Assembly (NCBI RefSeq): GCF_023715745.1
Contig: NZ_JAMBOV010000001.1
Span: 558,001-622,000 of the forward strand
Direction of reading: 5' to 3'
DNA: 64,000 nucleotides
From: Microbacterium oleivorans
GTDB taxonomy: Bacteria; Actinomycetota; Actinomycetes; Actinomycetales; Microbacteriaceae
The translations under genes and the position numbers were made by a program. The first letter of the stretch is position 1. Every line of letters starts with the position of its first letter. This document shows positions 35,215 to 43,633 of this stretch, piece by piece. The notes under the pieces are model-generated. The model did no database searches. It saw only the letters and a list, made by a program, of their open reading frames with translations, and was not told the DNA's origin.

Positions 35215-36966
35215 ATGAAGCTATCACGCAAGGCCATCGGCGCCGTCGCCGCTCTGGCCACGGTCGGGCTGCTGAGCGCCTGCACCGGCCCCGCCACGAA
35301 TCAGGAACGAGAGACCATCTCCTCGTTCCCGGAGAAGTGGGATGAGCCCATCACCATCGACGTGTTCGACGGCCTCGCCAACTACATGGGGATGCAGGAG
35401 GGATGGTTCGGCAAGCTCGTCGAGGACAAGTTCAACATGAAGCTCAACATCATCGCCCCCAACGTGGCGGGCGGCGGCGACACGCTCTTCAACACGCGGG
35501 TGACGGCGGGCGACCTCGGCGACCTGATCATCACCGACAAGGGCCAGCGCCTTGAGGAACTCGCCGAGGGCGGCCTGCTCCTGGACTCGGAGAGCTTCTA
35601 CCCGGCCATGAAGAACGTCGGTCGCTTCGACGCCGCCGTCGACCGCATCAACGAGGACCTCGGCGCGACCTACGCGTTCCCCTCGCAGGTCTCGTCGCTG
35701 AAGCCGACCGAGCCCTCCGAAGGCCTCGACCCGACCTTCGGACCCTACGTGCGCTGGGACCTGTACAAAGAGGTCGGCTACCCCGAGATCGGCACGCTCG
35801 AGGACCTCCTGCCGGTCCTCAAGGAGATGCAGGATGCCGAGCCCACTGCTCCCAACGGGCAGAAGACCTACGCGGTCTCGCTGTTCAAGGATTGGGACGG
35901 CAACATGCTGAACAACGCGAAGCAGCCCACCACGTACTACGGCTTCGACGAGGTCGGCTTCGCCCTCGCGAAGGGCGACGGCTCGGAGTACCAGGGCATC
36001 CTCGACGACGACGGTCAGTACGTCCGCGCGCTCCGCTTCTTCTACGAGGCGAACCAGCTCGGCATCCTCGACCCCGACTCCACGACGCAGAACTACGACA
36101 CGCTCTGGACGAAGTACCAGAACGGTCAGGTGCTGTTCTCGTTCTGGCCGTGGCTGGGGCAGGCCGCCTACAACACGGATGCGAACGTCGACGAGGGGCG
36201 CGGCTTCATGATGGCGCCGATGGACGACATGAGCATCTTCTCGTACGGGGCCGAGGCCTACGGCGGCAAGCAGGTGTTCGCGATCGGCTCCAAGGCCGAG
36301 GATCCCGAGCGCATCGCGGCCTTCATCGACTGGCTGTTCTCGCCCGAGGGTGCCCTGTCCAACAACAGCCAGACGCAGGGTGCGGCGGGTCCCGAGGGTC
36401 TCACGTGGGAGGTCAACGCCGACGGTGAGCCCGAGCTGAACGAGCTCGGCCACAAGGTCTTCTTCGAGGGCGACGCCGAGGTCCCGGCCGAATGGGGCGG
36501 CGGCAGCTACATCGACGGTGCCTCACAGCTGAACATCAGCGCGGTCCTCCCGATCGACACGGACCCGAACACCGGCTTCCCCTACAGCTACAAGCTGTGG
36601 CCGACGTACCAGGCCGAGACGAGCAACCCGGTGACCGACGACTGGTCGGCGAAGATGGGCGCGACGACGACCATGGACTACCTGCGCGAGAACGACCAGC
36701 TCCTCGTCGGACCCGGCGCGAGCTACACCCCCGAGGCTGATTCGTCCGAGATCGAGACCCTGCGCAACCAGGCCAAGGCGGCGATCGTGCAGACCTCGTG
36801 GCAGATGGTGTTCGCCGAGAACGACGCGCAGTTCGACTCGCTGTTCGCCTCGCTGCAGGAGACGGCGGCGGGCCTCGGCTACGACAAGGTCCTCGAGGTC
36901 GACATGAGCAGGGCCGAAGAGCAGGATGCCGCGCGCAAGGCGGTCGCTGCGGAGTTCGGCGGCTGA
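35215..36966 (+). CDS. Extracellular solute-binding lipoprotein, LplA/YtcQ type
   Basis: 583 residues, long CUT1 binding protein. Lipobox LLSACTG, then a domain beginning ITIDVFDGLANYMGMQ and a middle with VRWDLYKEVGYPEIGTLEDLLPVLKEMQDAEP, typical of the group that binds plant-wall oligosaccharides. GAGAGGAAAGCA precedes the ATG. Last gene of the transporter operon, with a terminator after it. The ligand is probably a xyloglucan-type oligosaccharide from the neighbouring enzymes. Confidence 0.88.
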   Translation: MKLSRKAIGAVAALATVGLLSACTGPATNQERETISSFPEKWDEPITIDVFDGLANYMGMQEGWFGKLVEDKFNMKLNIIAPNVAGGGDTLFNTRVTAGDLGDLIITDKGQRLEELAEGGLLLDSESFYPAMKNVGRFDAAVDRINEDLGATYAFPSQVSSLKPTEPSEGLDPTFGPYVRWDLYKEVGYPEIGTLEDLLPVLKEMQDAEPTAPNGQKTYAVSLFKDWDGNMLNNAKQPTTYYGFDEVGFALAKGDGSEYQGILDDDGQYVRALRFFYEANQLGILDPDSTTQNYDTLWTKYQNGQVLFSFWPWLGQAAYNTDANVDEGRGFMMAPMDDMSIFSYGAEAYGGKQVFAIGSKAEDPERIAAFIDWLFSPEGALSNNSQTQGAAGPEGLTWEVNADGEPELNELGHKVFFEGDAEVPAEWGGGSYIDGASQLNISAVLPIDTDPNTGFPYSYKLWPTYQAETSNPVTDDWSAKMGATTTMDYLRENDQLLVGPGASYTPEADSSEIETLRNQAKAAIVQTSWQMVFAENDAQFDSLFASLQETAAGLGYDKVLEVDMSRAEEQDAARKAVAAEFGG

Positions 36967-36985
36967 CCCCGGTCCGGATCGTGAG

Positions 36986-37018
36986 AAGGGCTCCGTCGGA
37001 TGATCCGGCGGGGCCCTT
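36986..37018 (+). terminator. Terminator after the binding-protein gene
   Basis: AAGGGCTCCGTCGGA (36986-37000), loop TGA, TCCGGCGGGGCCCTT (37004-37018); 13 Watson-Crick and two G-U/G-T-type pairs in a 15-bp stem, followed by CCGTG. Confidence 0.65.
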
Positions 37019-37215
37019 CCGTGTGCGGGTCTAGACCTCTCCCGAGGACACGGTCAGGTCGATCGGACGTCTCTCGCGATCTCCGTGCCATCGGCCGTGG
37101 CGCAAGACTCCGTACCCGACGCCCTGGGAGAACAAGCGCAAGCCGTTGGAGGCTGCTTGACTGAGGTTACAGAGTCGAGAACGAGAGCCCCCGCACCCGT
37201 GCTTCAGGGAGACAG

Positions 37216-37494
37216 ATGAACAAGGGCCTACCGATTCAGGTCACCGTCCTCATGCCGCTCGGGGTCGCGGTGACCATCTTCTCCGCGCTCGGGTGGTGGA
37301 TACCTGCGGGAATCGCGATCGTGGGCGCGGTTGCAGCTGTTGCCTGGACACGTCGATCCGTCGAGAACAGGGAGATCGATGAGGTCATTGCCGCCAACGC
37401 GGGGTCAGATGATCCTCGGCCTCGCGGCACGGGCGGCGAACCGCGAGGCAGCGATCCCGAACCTGACTCCAGAGGGGACCGCGAGGGGTCTTAG
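37216..37494 (+). CDS. Small hypothetical membrane protein
   Basis: 92 residues. Two hydrophobic helices (about 6-24 and 27-44, VTVLMPLGVAVTIFSALGWW and IPAGIAIVGAVAAVAW) are followed by a hydrophilic, Asp/Gly/Arg-rich tail. AGGGAG lies five bases before the ATG. Base composition is less GC-rich than its neighbours. No family recognised. Confidence 0.5.
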   Translation: MNKGLPIQVTVLMPLGVAVTIFSALGWWIPAGIAIVGAVAAVAWTRRSVENREIDEVIAANAGSDDPRPRGTGGEPRGSDPEPDSRGDREGS

Positions 37495-37579
37495 CATTCA
37501 TCCTCACTTCGATGCGTTGCGAGCAGGGCGCGAAGGCACGGGCGGTCTTTCTGCCGTCACTCCCGTGCGCGATGCGGCG

Positions 37580-38194
37580 TCAGGCGGCGGTGCCGGAGCG
37601 GCGCCGGTGGACGCTGCGGAAGAGGAACGCGCAGCCGTAGGCGCCCACGGAGAAGCCGATCGTCGCGACGAGGAAGATCGTCGGCGGGAAGACGATCACG
37701 AGGCACAGCACGGTGACCGGGATGACGAGCAGCACGAGGGTGCGCAGGGGCTCCGCGGCGGGGAGCAGCAGGGCGTTCTTCAAGGTCTGGCGGAACGATG
37801 CGCGGTAGGCCGCGACGAGTCCCATCGCGTGCAGGAACGCCGCGACGGCGTAGGCGGCGGCGGCGAATCCGAGCACCGCGAGCCCGGTGAACAGCGGCTC
37901 GGGCGACGAGAGCCAGAAGAGTCCGCTGAAGGCGACCGCGACGGCCGCCGTCAGCAGGATCAGGCTGAGCCCGGTCGCGGGGAGGAAGTTCCGCGCGAAT
38001 GCGGGGAGGAAGTCGCGCACCGGCCTTCCGCTCTCCTCGTCGGAGAAGCGTCGCGTGACCTCGAACAGCGCGCTCGTCGCGGCGCCGATCGTCACGATCG
38101 GGATGCAGCACAGCAGGAACAGGATGTTGAGGACCACGAACTCCAGGAAGGTGCTCAGCCCCTGGACGGCGCGGTTCTCGGGGTCGATCCGCAC
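37580..38194 (-). CDS. DUF624 (YesL-like) membrane protein
   Basis: 204 residues. Five predicted helices; DUF624 segments FLEFVVLNILFLLCCIPIVTIGAATSALFEV and the DFLPAFARNFLPAT loop. In firmicutes and actinobacteria yesL-type genes sit in pectin or hemicellulose transporter clusters next to LplABC-like importers; the function is unknown. The GTG start comes two bases after the LacI stop on the same strand, so it is co-transcribed with that regulator. Confidence 0.8.
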   Translation of the reverse strand: MRIDPENRAVQGLSTFLEFVVLNILFLLCCIPIVTIGAATSALFEVTRRFSDEESGRPVRDFLPAFARNFLPATGLSLILLTAAVAVAFSGLFWLSSPEPLFTGLAVLGFAAAAYAVAAFLHAMGLVAAYRASFRQTLKNALLLPAAEPLRTLVLLVIPVTVLCLVIVFPPTIFLVATIGFSVGAYGCAFLFRSVHRRRSGTAA

Positions 38195-38196
38195 GA

Positions 38197-39174
38197 TCAG
38201 CTCGCCGGGTCGGCGAAGCGCGGCGCGATCAGTTCCGCCCCCGGCCCGCGGGTGCCTCCGATGGCGTCGAGCAACGCCCGCGCGCCCCGCGCGCCGAGGG
38301 TCTCGGCGGGCAGGTCGATGACGTCCGAGACGCCCGGCACGTGCAGGGCGAGTTCGGCGGGGCTCAGCGCGAGGATCTCGACGGGGCCGCCGTCGGCCGC
38401 GCCCATGAGCCGCGCGGCGATGAAGGGGAGGGCCGCTTCGTTGTGCACGAACAGGGCCGTCGTGTCGGGCGACTCCGCCAGCACCTGATCGACGACCCGG
38501 GTCGCCCCGGGTCCCGACGGACAGGGGAGTGCCCGCGCGGTGAGGCCGGCCGCCTCGCTCGCGGCGAGGAACCCCCGCATGAGCCGGTCGGAGTACGAGG
38601 TGTGCCGAGCCTGCACCTGCGGCGGAGCCCCCAGCAGGGCGACGGCCCGGTGGCCGCGCTCGGCGAGCCGCTGGGCCGCCAGACGACCGGCGGCCTCGAA
38701 GTCGAAGTCGACGCAGACCAGGTCGTCCGCGGCATCCGGCAACCCGATCAGCACGGCCGGGATGCTCAGCTCCGCCAGCGCGCCCACACGCGGATCGCTG
38801 GTCTCGACGTCGAGGATCAGCACGCCGTCGACCATGCCCGCCCGGGCCGCCCGCTCGACGCCCGCGGCGTCGTCGCTGGTCAGCAGGAGGATGTCGTGAT
38901 GATGCGCGCGTGCCTCCTTGAGCGCGCCGGCGACGATCTGCATGACGACGTGCACGTCGACACCGGCGCGGATGGGGGCCTGCAGACCGAGGACGCTCGT
39001 CGATCGCGAGGCGAGCGATCGCGCGCTGGCCTGAGGGCTGTAGGACAGGTCCGCCATCGCCCGCTCGACGCGGTCCCGCGTCTCCTGCGAGATGGTGCGC
39101 TTGCCGCTCATCACATAGGACACCGTCGAGATCGAGACCCCCGCGGCCTGGGCCACGTCCGCGATCGTGGTCAT
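38197..39174 (-). CDS. LacI-family regulator of the xyloglucan-type genes
   Basis: 325 residues from the ATG at 39174, chosen for the AAGGAG six bases upstream. N-terminal helix-turn-helix TTIADVAQAAGVSISTVSYVMSGKRTIS, hinge SLASRSTSVLGL, then a periplasmic-binding-type sensor. Divergent from the GH42 operon. GAAGCGCTTC sites before that operon and before the transporter operon (33176) are its likely operators. Inducer unknown. Confidence 0.87.
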   Translation of the reverse strand: MTTIADVAQAAGVSISTVSYVMSGKRTISQETRDRVERAMADLSYSPQASARSLASRSTSVLGLQAPIRAGVDVHVVMQIVAGALKEARAHHHDILLLTSDDAAGVERAARAGMVDGVLILDVETSDPRVGALAELSIPAVLIGLPDAADDLVCVDFDFEAAGRLAAQRLAERGHRAVALLGAPPQVQARHTSYSDRLMRGFLAASEAAGLTARALPCPSGPGATRVVDQVLAESPDTTALFVHNEAALPFIAARLMGAADGGPVEILALSPAELALHVPGVSDVIDLPAETLGARGARALLDAIGGTRGPGAELIAPRFADPAS

Positions 39175-39266
39175 GGACACTCCTTCTCCAGGGAGTCGGC
39201 CTCGACACCCGGGTGGATCGAGCGTATCGGCTCGTCATGAGCGGGGAACGCAGGCCCGGCGGCCGA

Positions 39267-39294
39267 TGGACACGGCCGTGATCGCTAGTATAAG
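39267..39294 (+). promoter_or_regulatory. Promoter of the GH42-GH31-GH3 operon
   Basis: TGGACA (39267-39272) and TATAAG (39289-39294), 16-base spacer. The LacI-type operator begins nine bases downstream, at the expected start site. Confidence 0.55.
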
Positions 39295-39302
39295 TTGAGA
39301 TC

Positions 39303-39318
39303 GTTGAAGCGCTTCGAC
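39303..39318. promoter_or_regulatory. LacI-type operator
   Basis: GTTGAAGCGCTTCGAC, palindromic except for one T/C pair; core GAAGCGCTTC as at 33176-33185. Position over the transcription start fits repression. Confidence 0.6.
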
Positions 39319-39350
39319 AAAGTCGTCCACATCGCTGAAAGGCCCCGGTC

Positions 39351-41360
39351 ATGACCTCTGCCGCCGCCGCGTCCCTCGCGGACCTGACGGAGGGTCTCGG
39401 CATCCTCTTCGGAGGCGACTACAACCCCGAGCAGTGGCCCCGCGAGGTCTGGCGCGAGGACGTCGAACTCATGCAGCGCGCCGGTGTGAACCTCGTCACC
39501 GTGGGAGTCTTCAGCTGGGCGGAGATCGAGCCCTTTCCCGGTGCGCGCGAGTTCGGCTGGCTCGACGAGGTGCTCGACCTGCTGCACGCGGGCGGCATCG
39601 CGGTGGACCTCGCCACGCCGACGGCCTCGCCGCCGCCCTGGCTCGGCGTGCGGCATCCCGAGACGCTCCCGGTCGACCGCGACGGCGTGCGCCTGGTCGC
39701 CGGTTCCCGCAACCAGTTCGCGCCCTCCTCGCGCGTCTACCGCGACGCGGCGCGCGCGATCACGGCGGACCTGGCGGCGCGGTACGCACAGCATCCCGCC
39801 GTTCGGATGTGGCACGTCGGCAACGAGTACGGCCAGATCGACCATGGAGACGAGGCGGCGCGGGCGTTCCGCGCGTGGCTGCTGCGCCGGTACGGATCGA
39901 TCGAGGGCATCAATGAGGCGTGGGGCACCGCCTTCTGGGCGCAGCGGTACGCGGACGTGGGCGAGATCCTGCCGCCACGTCGCGCGCCGTACCTCATCAA
40001 CCCGACGCAGTCCCTCGACTTCCGGCGGTTCACCTCCGACGAGCTGCGCGACTGCTACCGGGAACTGCGCGACACCATCCGCGCGGCGGGGGCGACGCAA
40101 CCCATCACGACCAACTTCATGGGGCCGTTCGCGCACGTGGACTACTGGTCGTGGGCCCACGACATCGACGTCGTGAGCGACGATCAGTACCCCGACCCCG
40201 CCGACCCCGACAGCCCCGCCGGCATCGCGTTCGCGCAGGATCTCATGCGCGGGCTCGGCGGCGGGTCGCCATGGCTGCTCATGGAGCAGGCGATCAGCGC
40301 CGTGCAGTGGCGGCCGCACAACCTGCCCAAGACGCCCGCGCGTGCGCGGCTCGATTCGCTGCAGGCCGTCGCGCGCGGCGCGGACGGTGTCTGCTTCTTC
40401 CAGTGGCGCCAGTCGACCGCCGGCGCCGAACGGTTCCACTCCGCGATGCTCCCTCACGCCGGCGCCGACACGGAGGTGTTCGCGGGCGTCCGTCGGCAGG
40501 GCGCCGACCTGCAGCGGCTGAGCCCGGTGGCCGGGTCCCGCGTCCCGGCGCGGACCGCGCTCCTGTTCGACTGGTCGTCGTGGTGGGCTGCGGACGAGCC
40601 CGCCCGCCCCACGACCCGCTTCGACAGTCTCGAGCAGGTGCACCGGTGGTACCGCGTGCTCTGGCGGCGGAACGTGCCCGTCGACGTCGTGCGGTTCGAC
40701 GCGGACCTCACCGGTTACGACGTCGTCGTCCTGCCGCACGGCTATGTGCTGCGTCCGGGTGACGCCGACCGTCTCGCGGCCGCCGCGGCGGCCGGAGCCC
40801 AGGTCGTCGTCGGGCCCTTCAGCGGCGTGGCCGACGAGCGCGGCCACATCCTGACCGGCCGCTCGCCGGCGCTCCTTCGGGAGCACATCGGCGCGAGCGG
40901 CGAGGAGTGGGTCGGCCTTCCCGACGACGGGGTCGCCGTCGCGGCGACGGACGGGCGACGCCCAGCATCCGTCGCCTCCGTCCTGGCCGAGAAGCTGCGC
41001 TCGGACGGCGCCGAGACGCTGGTCGCGTTCGCCGAGGGAGACCTCGCCGGTCGGCCGGTCGTGACGCGCCACGGCGGCACCTGGTACGTCGCCGCGGTCG
41101 TCGCCGACGACCTGCTCGACGCGATCCTGGGCGACGTGCTCGCGGCGGCGGGGGTCACCGGCGCGGTGACGGGCTCGGTGCCGGGCGTGGAGGCGGTGCG
41201 ACGCGGTGAGGCGCTGTTCCTGCTGAACCGGGGACCCGAGGATGCGACGATCCCCCTCCCGGGCGCATGGACCGATCTGCTGACGGATGAAGAGATGGAC
41301 GAGCACGTGAGGGTCCCGAGTGGGGACGCGCGGGTCGTGACGGAAAGGCGCAGGACATGA
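39351..41360 (+). CDS. GH42 beta-galactosidase
   Basis: 669 residues. Catalytic TIM barrel starting LFGGDYNPEQWP, acid/base E159 in WHVGNEYG and nucleophile E312 in LLMEQA; then the trimerisation and beta domains of GH42. No signal peptide, so it acts in the cytoplasm on imported oligosaccharides, removing terminal galactose. GAAAGG lies before the ATG. Its stop overlaps the alpha-xylosidase start (ATGA). Confidence 0.92.
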   Translation: MTSAAAASLADLTEGLGILFGGDYNPEQWPREVWREDVELMQRAGVNLVTVGVFSWAEIEPFPGAREFGWLDEVLDLLHAGGIAVDLATPTASPPPWLGVRHPETLPVDRDGVRLVAGSRNQFAPSSRVYRDAARAITADLAARYAQHPAVRMWHVGNEYGQIDHGDEAARAFRAWLLRRYGSIEGINEAWGTAFWAQRYADVGEILPPRRAPYLINPTQSLDFRRFTSDELRDCYRELRDTIRAAGATQPITTNFMGPFAHVDYWSWAHDIDVVSDDQYPDPADPDSPAGIAFAQDLMRGLGGGSPWLLMEQAISAVQWRPHNLPKTPARARLDSLQAVARGADGVCFFQWRQSTAGAERFHSAMLPHAGADTEVFAGVRRQGADLQRLSPVAGSRVPARTALLFDWSSWWAADEPARPTTRFDSLEQVHRWYRVLWRRNVPVDVVRFDADLTGYDVVVLPHGYVLRPGDADRLAAAAAAGAQVVVGPFSGVADERGHILTGRSPALLREHIGASGEEWVGLPDDGVAVAATDGRRPASVASVLAEKLRSDGAETLVAFAEGDLAGRPVVTRHGGTWYVAAVVADDLLDAILGDVLAAAGVTGAVTGSVPGVEAVRRGEALFLLNRGPEDATIPLPGAWTDLLTDEEMDEHVRVPSGDARVVTERRRT

Positions 41361-43633
41361 AGTTCACCGACGGCTACTGGCTCATGCGGCCGGGGGTGAC
41401 CGGCCTGTACGCGAGCAGCGTGGACGACATCCGCGCCGACGCGGAGGCGGGGACGCTCACGGTCTACGCCCCCACCGCGCAGATCCGTCACCGCGGCGAC
41501 ACGCTCAACCGGCCGCTGATCACGACGACGTTGTCCGCGCCGGCGCCCGGCGTCATCCGGGTGCGGGTGCAGCGGCACGCCGGCACACGGCACCGCGGGC
41601 CCGACTTCGCGCTGACGGCGCAGGAGGGCTATGTGCCGGAGGTCACCGCCGACGACACCGAAGCGGTGCTGGATGCCGGTGACCTCCGCGTCCGCGTGTC
41701 GCGCGAGGGGGCGTGGCGGGTGGCCTTCGAGCAGGGCGACCGCGTGCTCACGACCTCGCTGCCACGGTCGATCGGCCACATGAGCGGACCCGACGGCACC
41801 TTCGTCCACCAGCAGCTGTCGATCGAGCCGGGCGAGCGCGTCTACGGCTTCGGCGAGCGGTTCGGCGCGTTCACGAAGAACGGGCAGTCCATCGACACGT
41901 GGAACGCCGACGGCGGCACCTCGAGCGAGCAGGCGTACAAGTCGGTGCCGTTCTATCTGACGAGTCGCGGCTACGGCGTCTTCGTCGACAGCCCCGACGC
42001 GGTGTCGTTCGAGGTGGGCTCCGAGATCAACTCGCGCGTCCAGTTCTCCGTCCCCGGCGAGACGCTCGACTACTACGTGATCGCCGGCCCCGAGCCGAAG
42101 GACGTGCTCCGCCGGTACACGGCGCTCACCGGTCGGCCCGCGCGTGTACCCGCCTGGTCGTTCGGCCTGTGGCTGACGACGTCGTTCACGGCCGCCTACG
42201 ACGAGGCGAGTGTCACCGAGTTCGTCGACGGGATGCGGGAGCGCGAGCTGCCGCTGTCGGTCTTCCACTTCGACTGCTTCTGGATGCGGGAGTTCCAGTG
42301 GACCGACTTCACGTGGGACCCGCGCATGTTCCCCGACCCCGACGGCCAGCTGGCGCGCCTGCGGGAGCGGGGGCTCAAGGTATCGCTCTGGATCAACCCC
42401 TACATCGCCCAGCGCTCGGCGCTGTTCGCGGAGGCGGCCGAGAAGGGGTACCTGCTGAAGACCACCGACGGCGACGTCTGGCAGTGGGACATGTGGCAGG
42501 CCGGCATGGCGATCGTCGACTTCACCAACCCCGAGGCATCCGAGTGGTTCGCCGAGCACCTCCGCCGACTCGTGCGGCAGGGGGCGGACAGCTTCAAGAC
42601 GGACTTCGGCGAACGGATCCCCACCGAGGGGGTCGCCTGGCACGACGGGTCCGACCCGCGCCGCATGCACAACTACTACCCGCAGCTCTACAACGCGCTC
42701 GTGTTCCGGGTTCTCGAGGAGGAGCGGGGCGTCGGCGAGGCGGTACTGTACGCGCGCTCCGCGACCGCCGGTGGGCAGCAGTTCCCGGTGCACTGGGGCG
42801 GCGACAACGACTCGACGCTGCTGTCGATGGCTGAGACGCTGCGGGGCGGCCTGTCGCTGGCCATGAGCGGGTTCGGCTACTGGAGTCACGACATCGGCGG
42901 CTTCGAGGGGACACCGGATGCCGGTGTGTTCAAGCGCTGGCTGGCGTTCGGCCTGCTGTCGTCGCACTCGCGGCTGCACGGTTCGGGCAGTGTGCGTGTG
43001 CCCTGGGCGTTCGACGAGGAGGCCGTCGAGGTCACGCGCCTGTTCACGCGGCTGAAGCTGCGCCTCATGCCGTACCTCGCGCGGATCGCGGAGGAGGCGC
43101 ACACGGACGGCATCCCGATGATGCGCCCGCTCGTGCTCGAGTTCCCCGGCGACCGCACGACGCACGACGCCGACGTGCAGTACCTGTTGGGCGACGCCCT
43201 CATGGTCGCGCCGGTGTTCGCCGAGGACGGCGGTGTGGAGTACTACCTGCCCGACGGGCGGTGGACCTCCCTCCTGACCGGTGACGTCGCCGACGGTCGC
43301 CGGTGGCACGCGGAGCGCCACGGCTACGACTCCGTCCCGCTGCGGGTGCGCCCGGGCACGGTGCTGCCGTGGGGTGCCCGCGAGGACCGACCCGACTACG
43401 ACTGGGCCGACGGGGTCACGCTGCGCTGCTTCGAGCTGCCGGACGGCTACGACGCCGAGACGGTCGTTCCCGGACACGACGGGGCGCCCGCGACGGTCTT
43501 CCGCGTGCGCCGCGAGGGCGGTCGCATCGTGGCCGAGTCCCGTGACGCCCGCGCGCCGTGGAGCCTGCAGGTCGGCGAGCGGACGGCGTCGGCGACCGGC
43601 GCGGGCAGCATCAGTGTGGAGACGGCGGGGTGA
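41357..43633 (+). CDS. yicI: GH31 alpha-xylosidase
   Basis: 758 residues, matching the E. coli YicI type throughout. The nucleophile is D416 in FKTDFGERIP (same number as in YicI) and the acid/base is D483 in HWGGDNDS; also FHFDCFWMREFQWTDFTWD and the GFGYWSHDIGGFEG segment. It is cytoplasmic (no signal) and releases alpha-linked xylose from the non-reducing end of xyloglucan fragments, feeding xylAB upstream. ATGA overlap with the GH42 gene; GTGA overlap with the GH3 gene. Confidence 0.93.
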   Translation: MKFTDGYWLMRPGVTGLYASSVDDIRADAEAGTLTVYAPTAQIRHRGDTLNRPLITTTLSAPAPGVIRVRVQRHAGTRHRGPDFALTAQEGYVPEVTADDTEAVLDAGDLRVRVSREGAWRVAFEQGDRVLTTSLPRSIGHMSGPDGTFVHQQLSIEPGERVYGFGERFGAFTKNGQSIDTWNADGGTSSEQAYKSVPFYLTSRGYGVFVDSPDAVSFEVGSEINSRVQFSVPGETLDYYVIAGPEPKDVLRRYTALTGRPARVPAWSFGLWLTTSFTAAYDEASVTEFVDGMRERELPLSVFHFDCFWMREFQWTDFTWDPRMFPDPDGQLARLRERGLKVSLWINPYIAQRSALFAEAAEKGYLLKTTDGDVWQWDMWQAGMAIVDFTNPEASEWFAEHLRRLVRQGADSFKTDFGERIPTEGVAWHDGSDPRRMHNYYPQLYNALVFRVLEEERGVGEAVLYARSATAGGQQFPVHWGGDNDSTLLSMAETLRGGLSLAMSGFGYWSHDIGGFEGTPDAGVFKRWLAFGLLSSHSRLHGSGSVRVPWAFDEEAVEVTRLFTRLKLRLMPYLARIAEEAHTDGIPMMRPLVLEFPGDRTTHDADVQYLLGDALMVAPVFAEDGGVEYYLPDGRWTSLLTGDVADGRRWHAERHGYDSVPLRVRPGTVLPWGAREDRPDYDWADGVTLRCFELPDGYDAETVVPGHDGAPATVFRVRREGGRIVAESRDARAPWSLQVGERTASATGAGSISVETAG

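Noticed and set aside
37080-37162. Protein-like tail (TPWENKRKPLEAA then stop) before the small membrane protein
   Set aside because: No start codon or ribosome site nearby and too short to place; could be a gene remnant but is unsupported.
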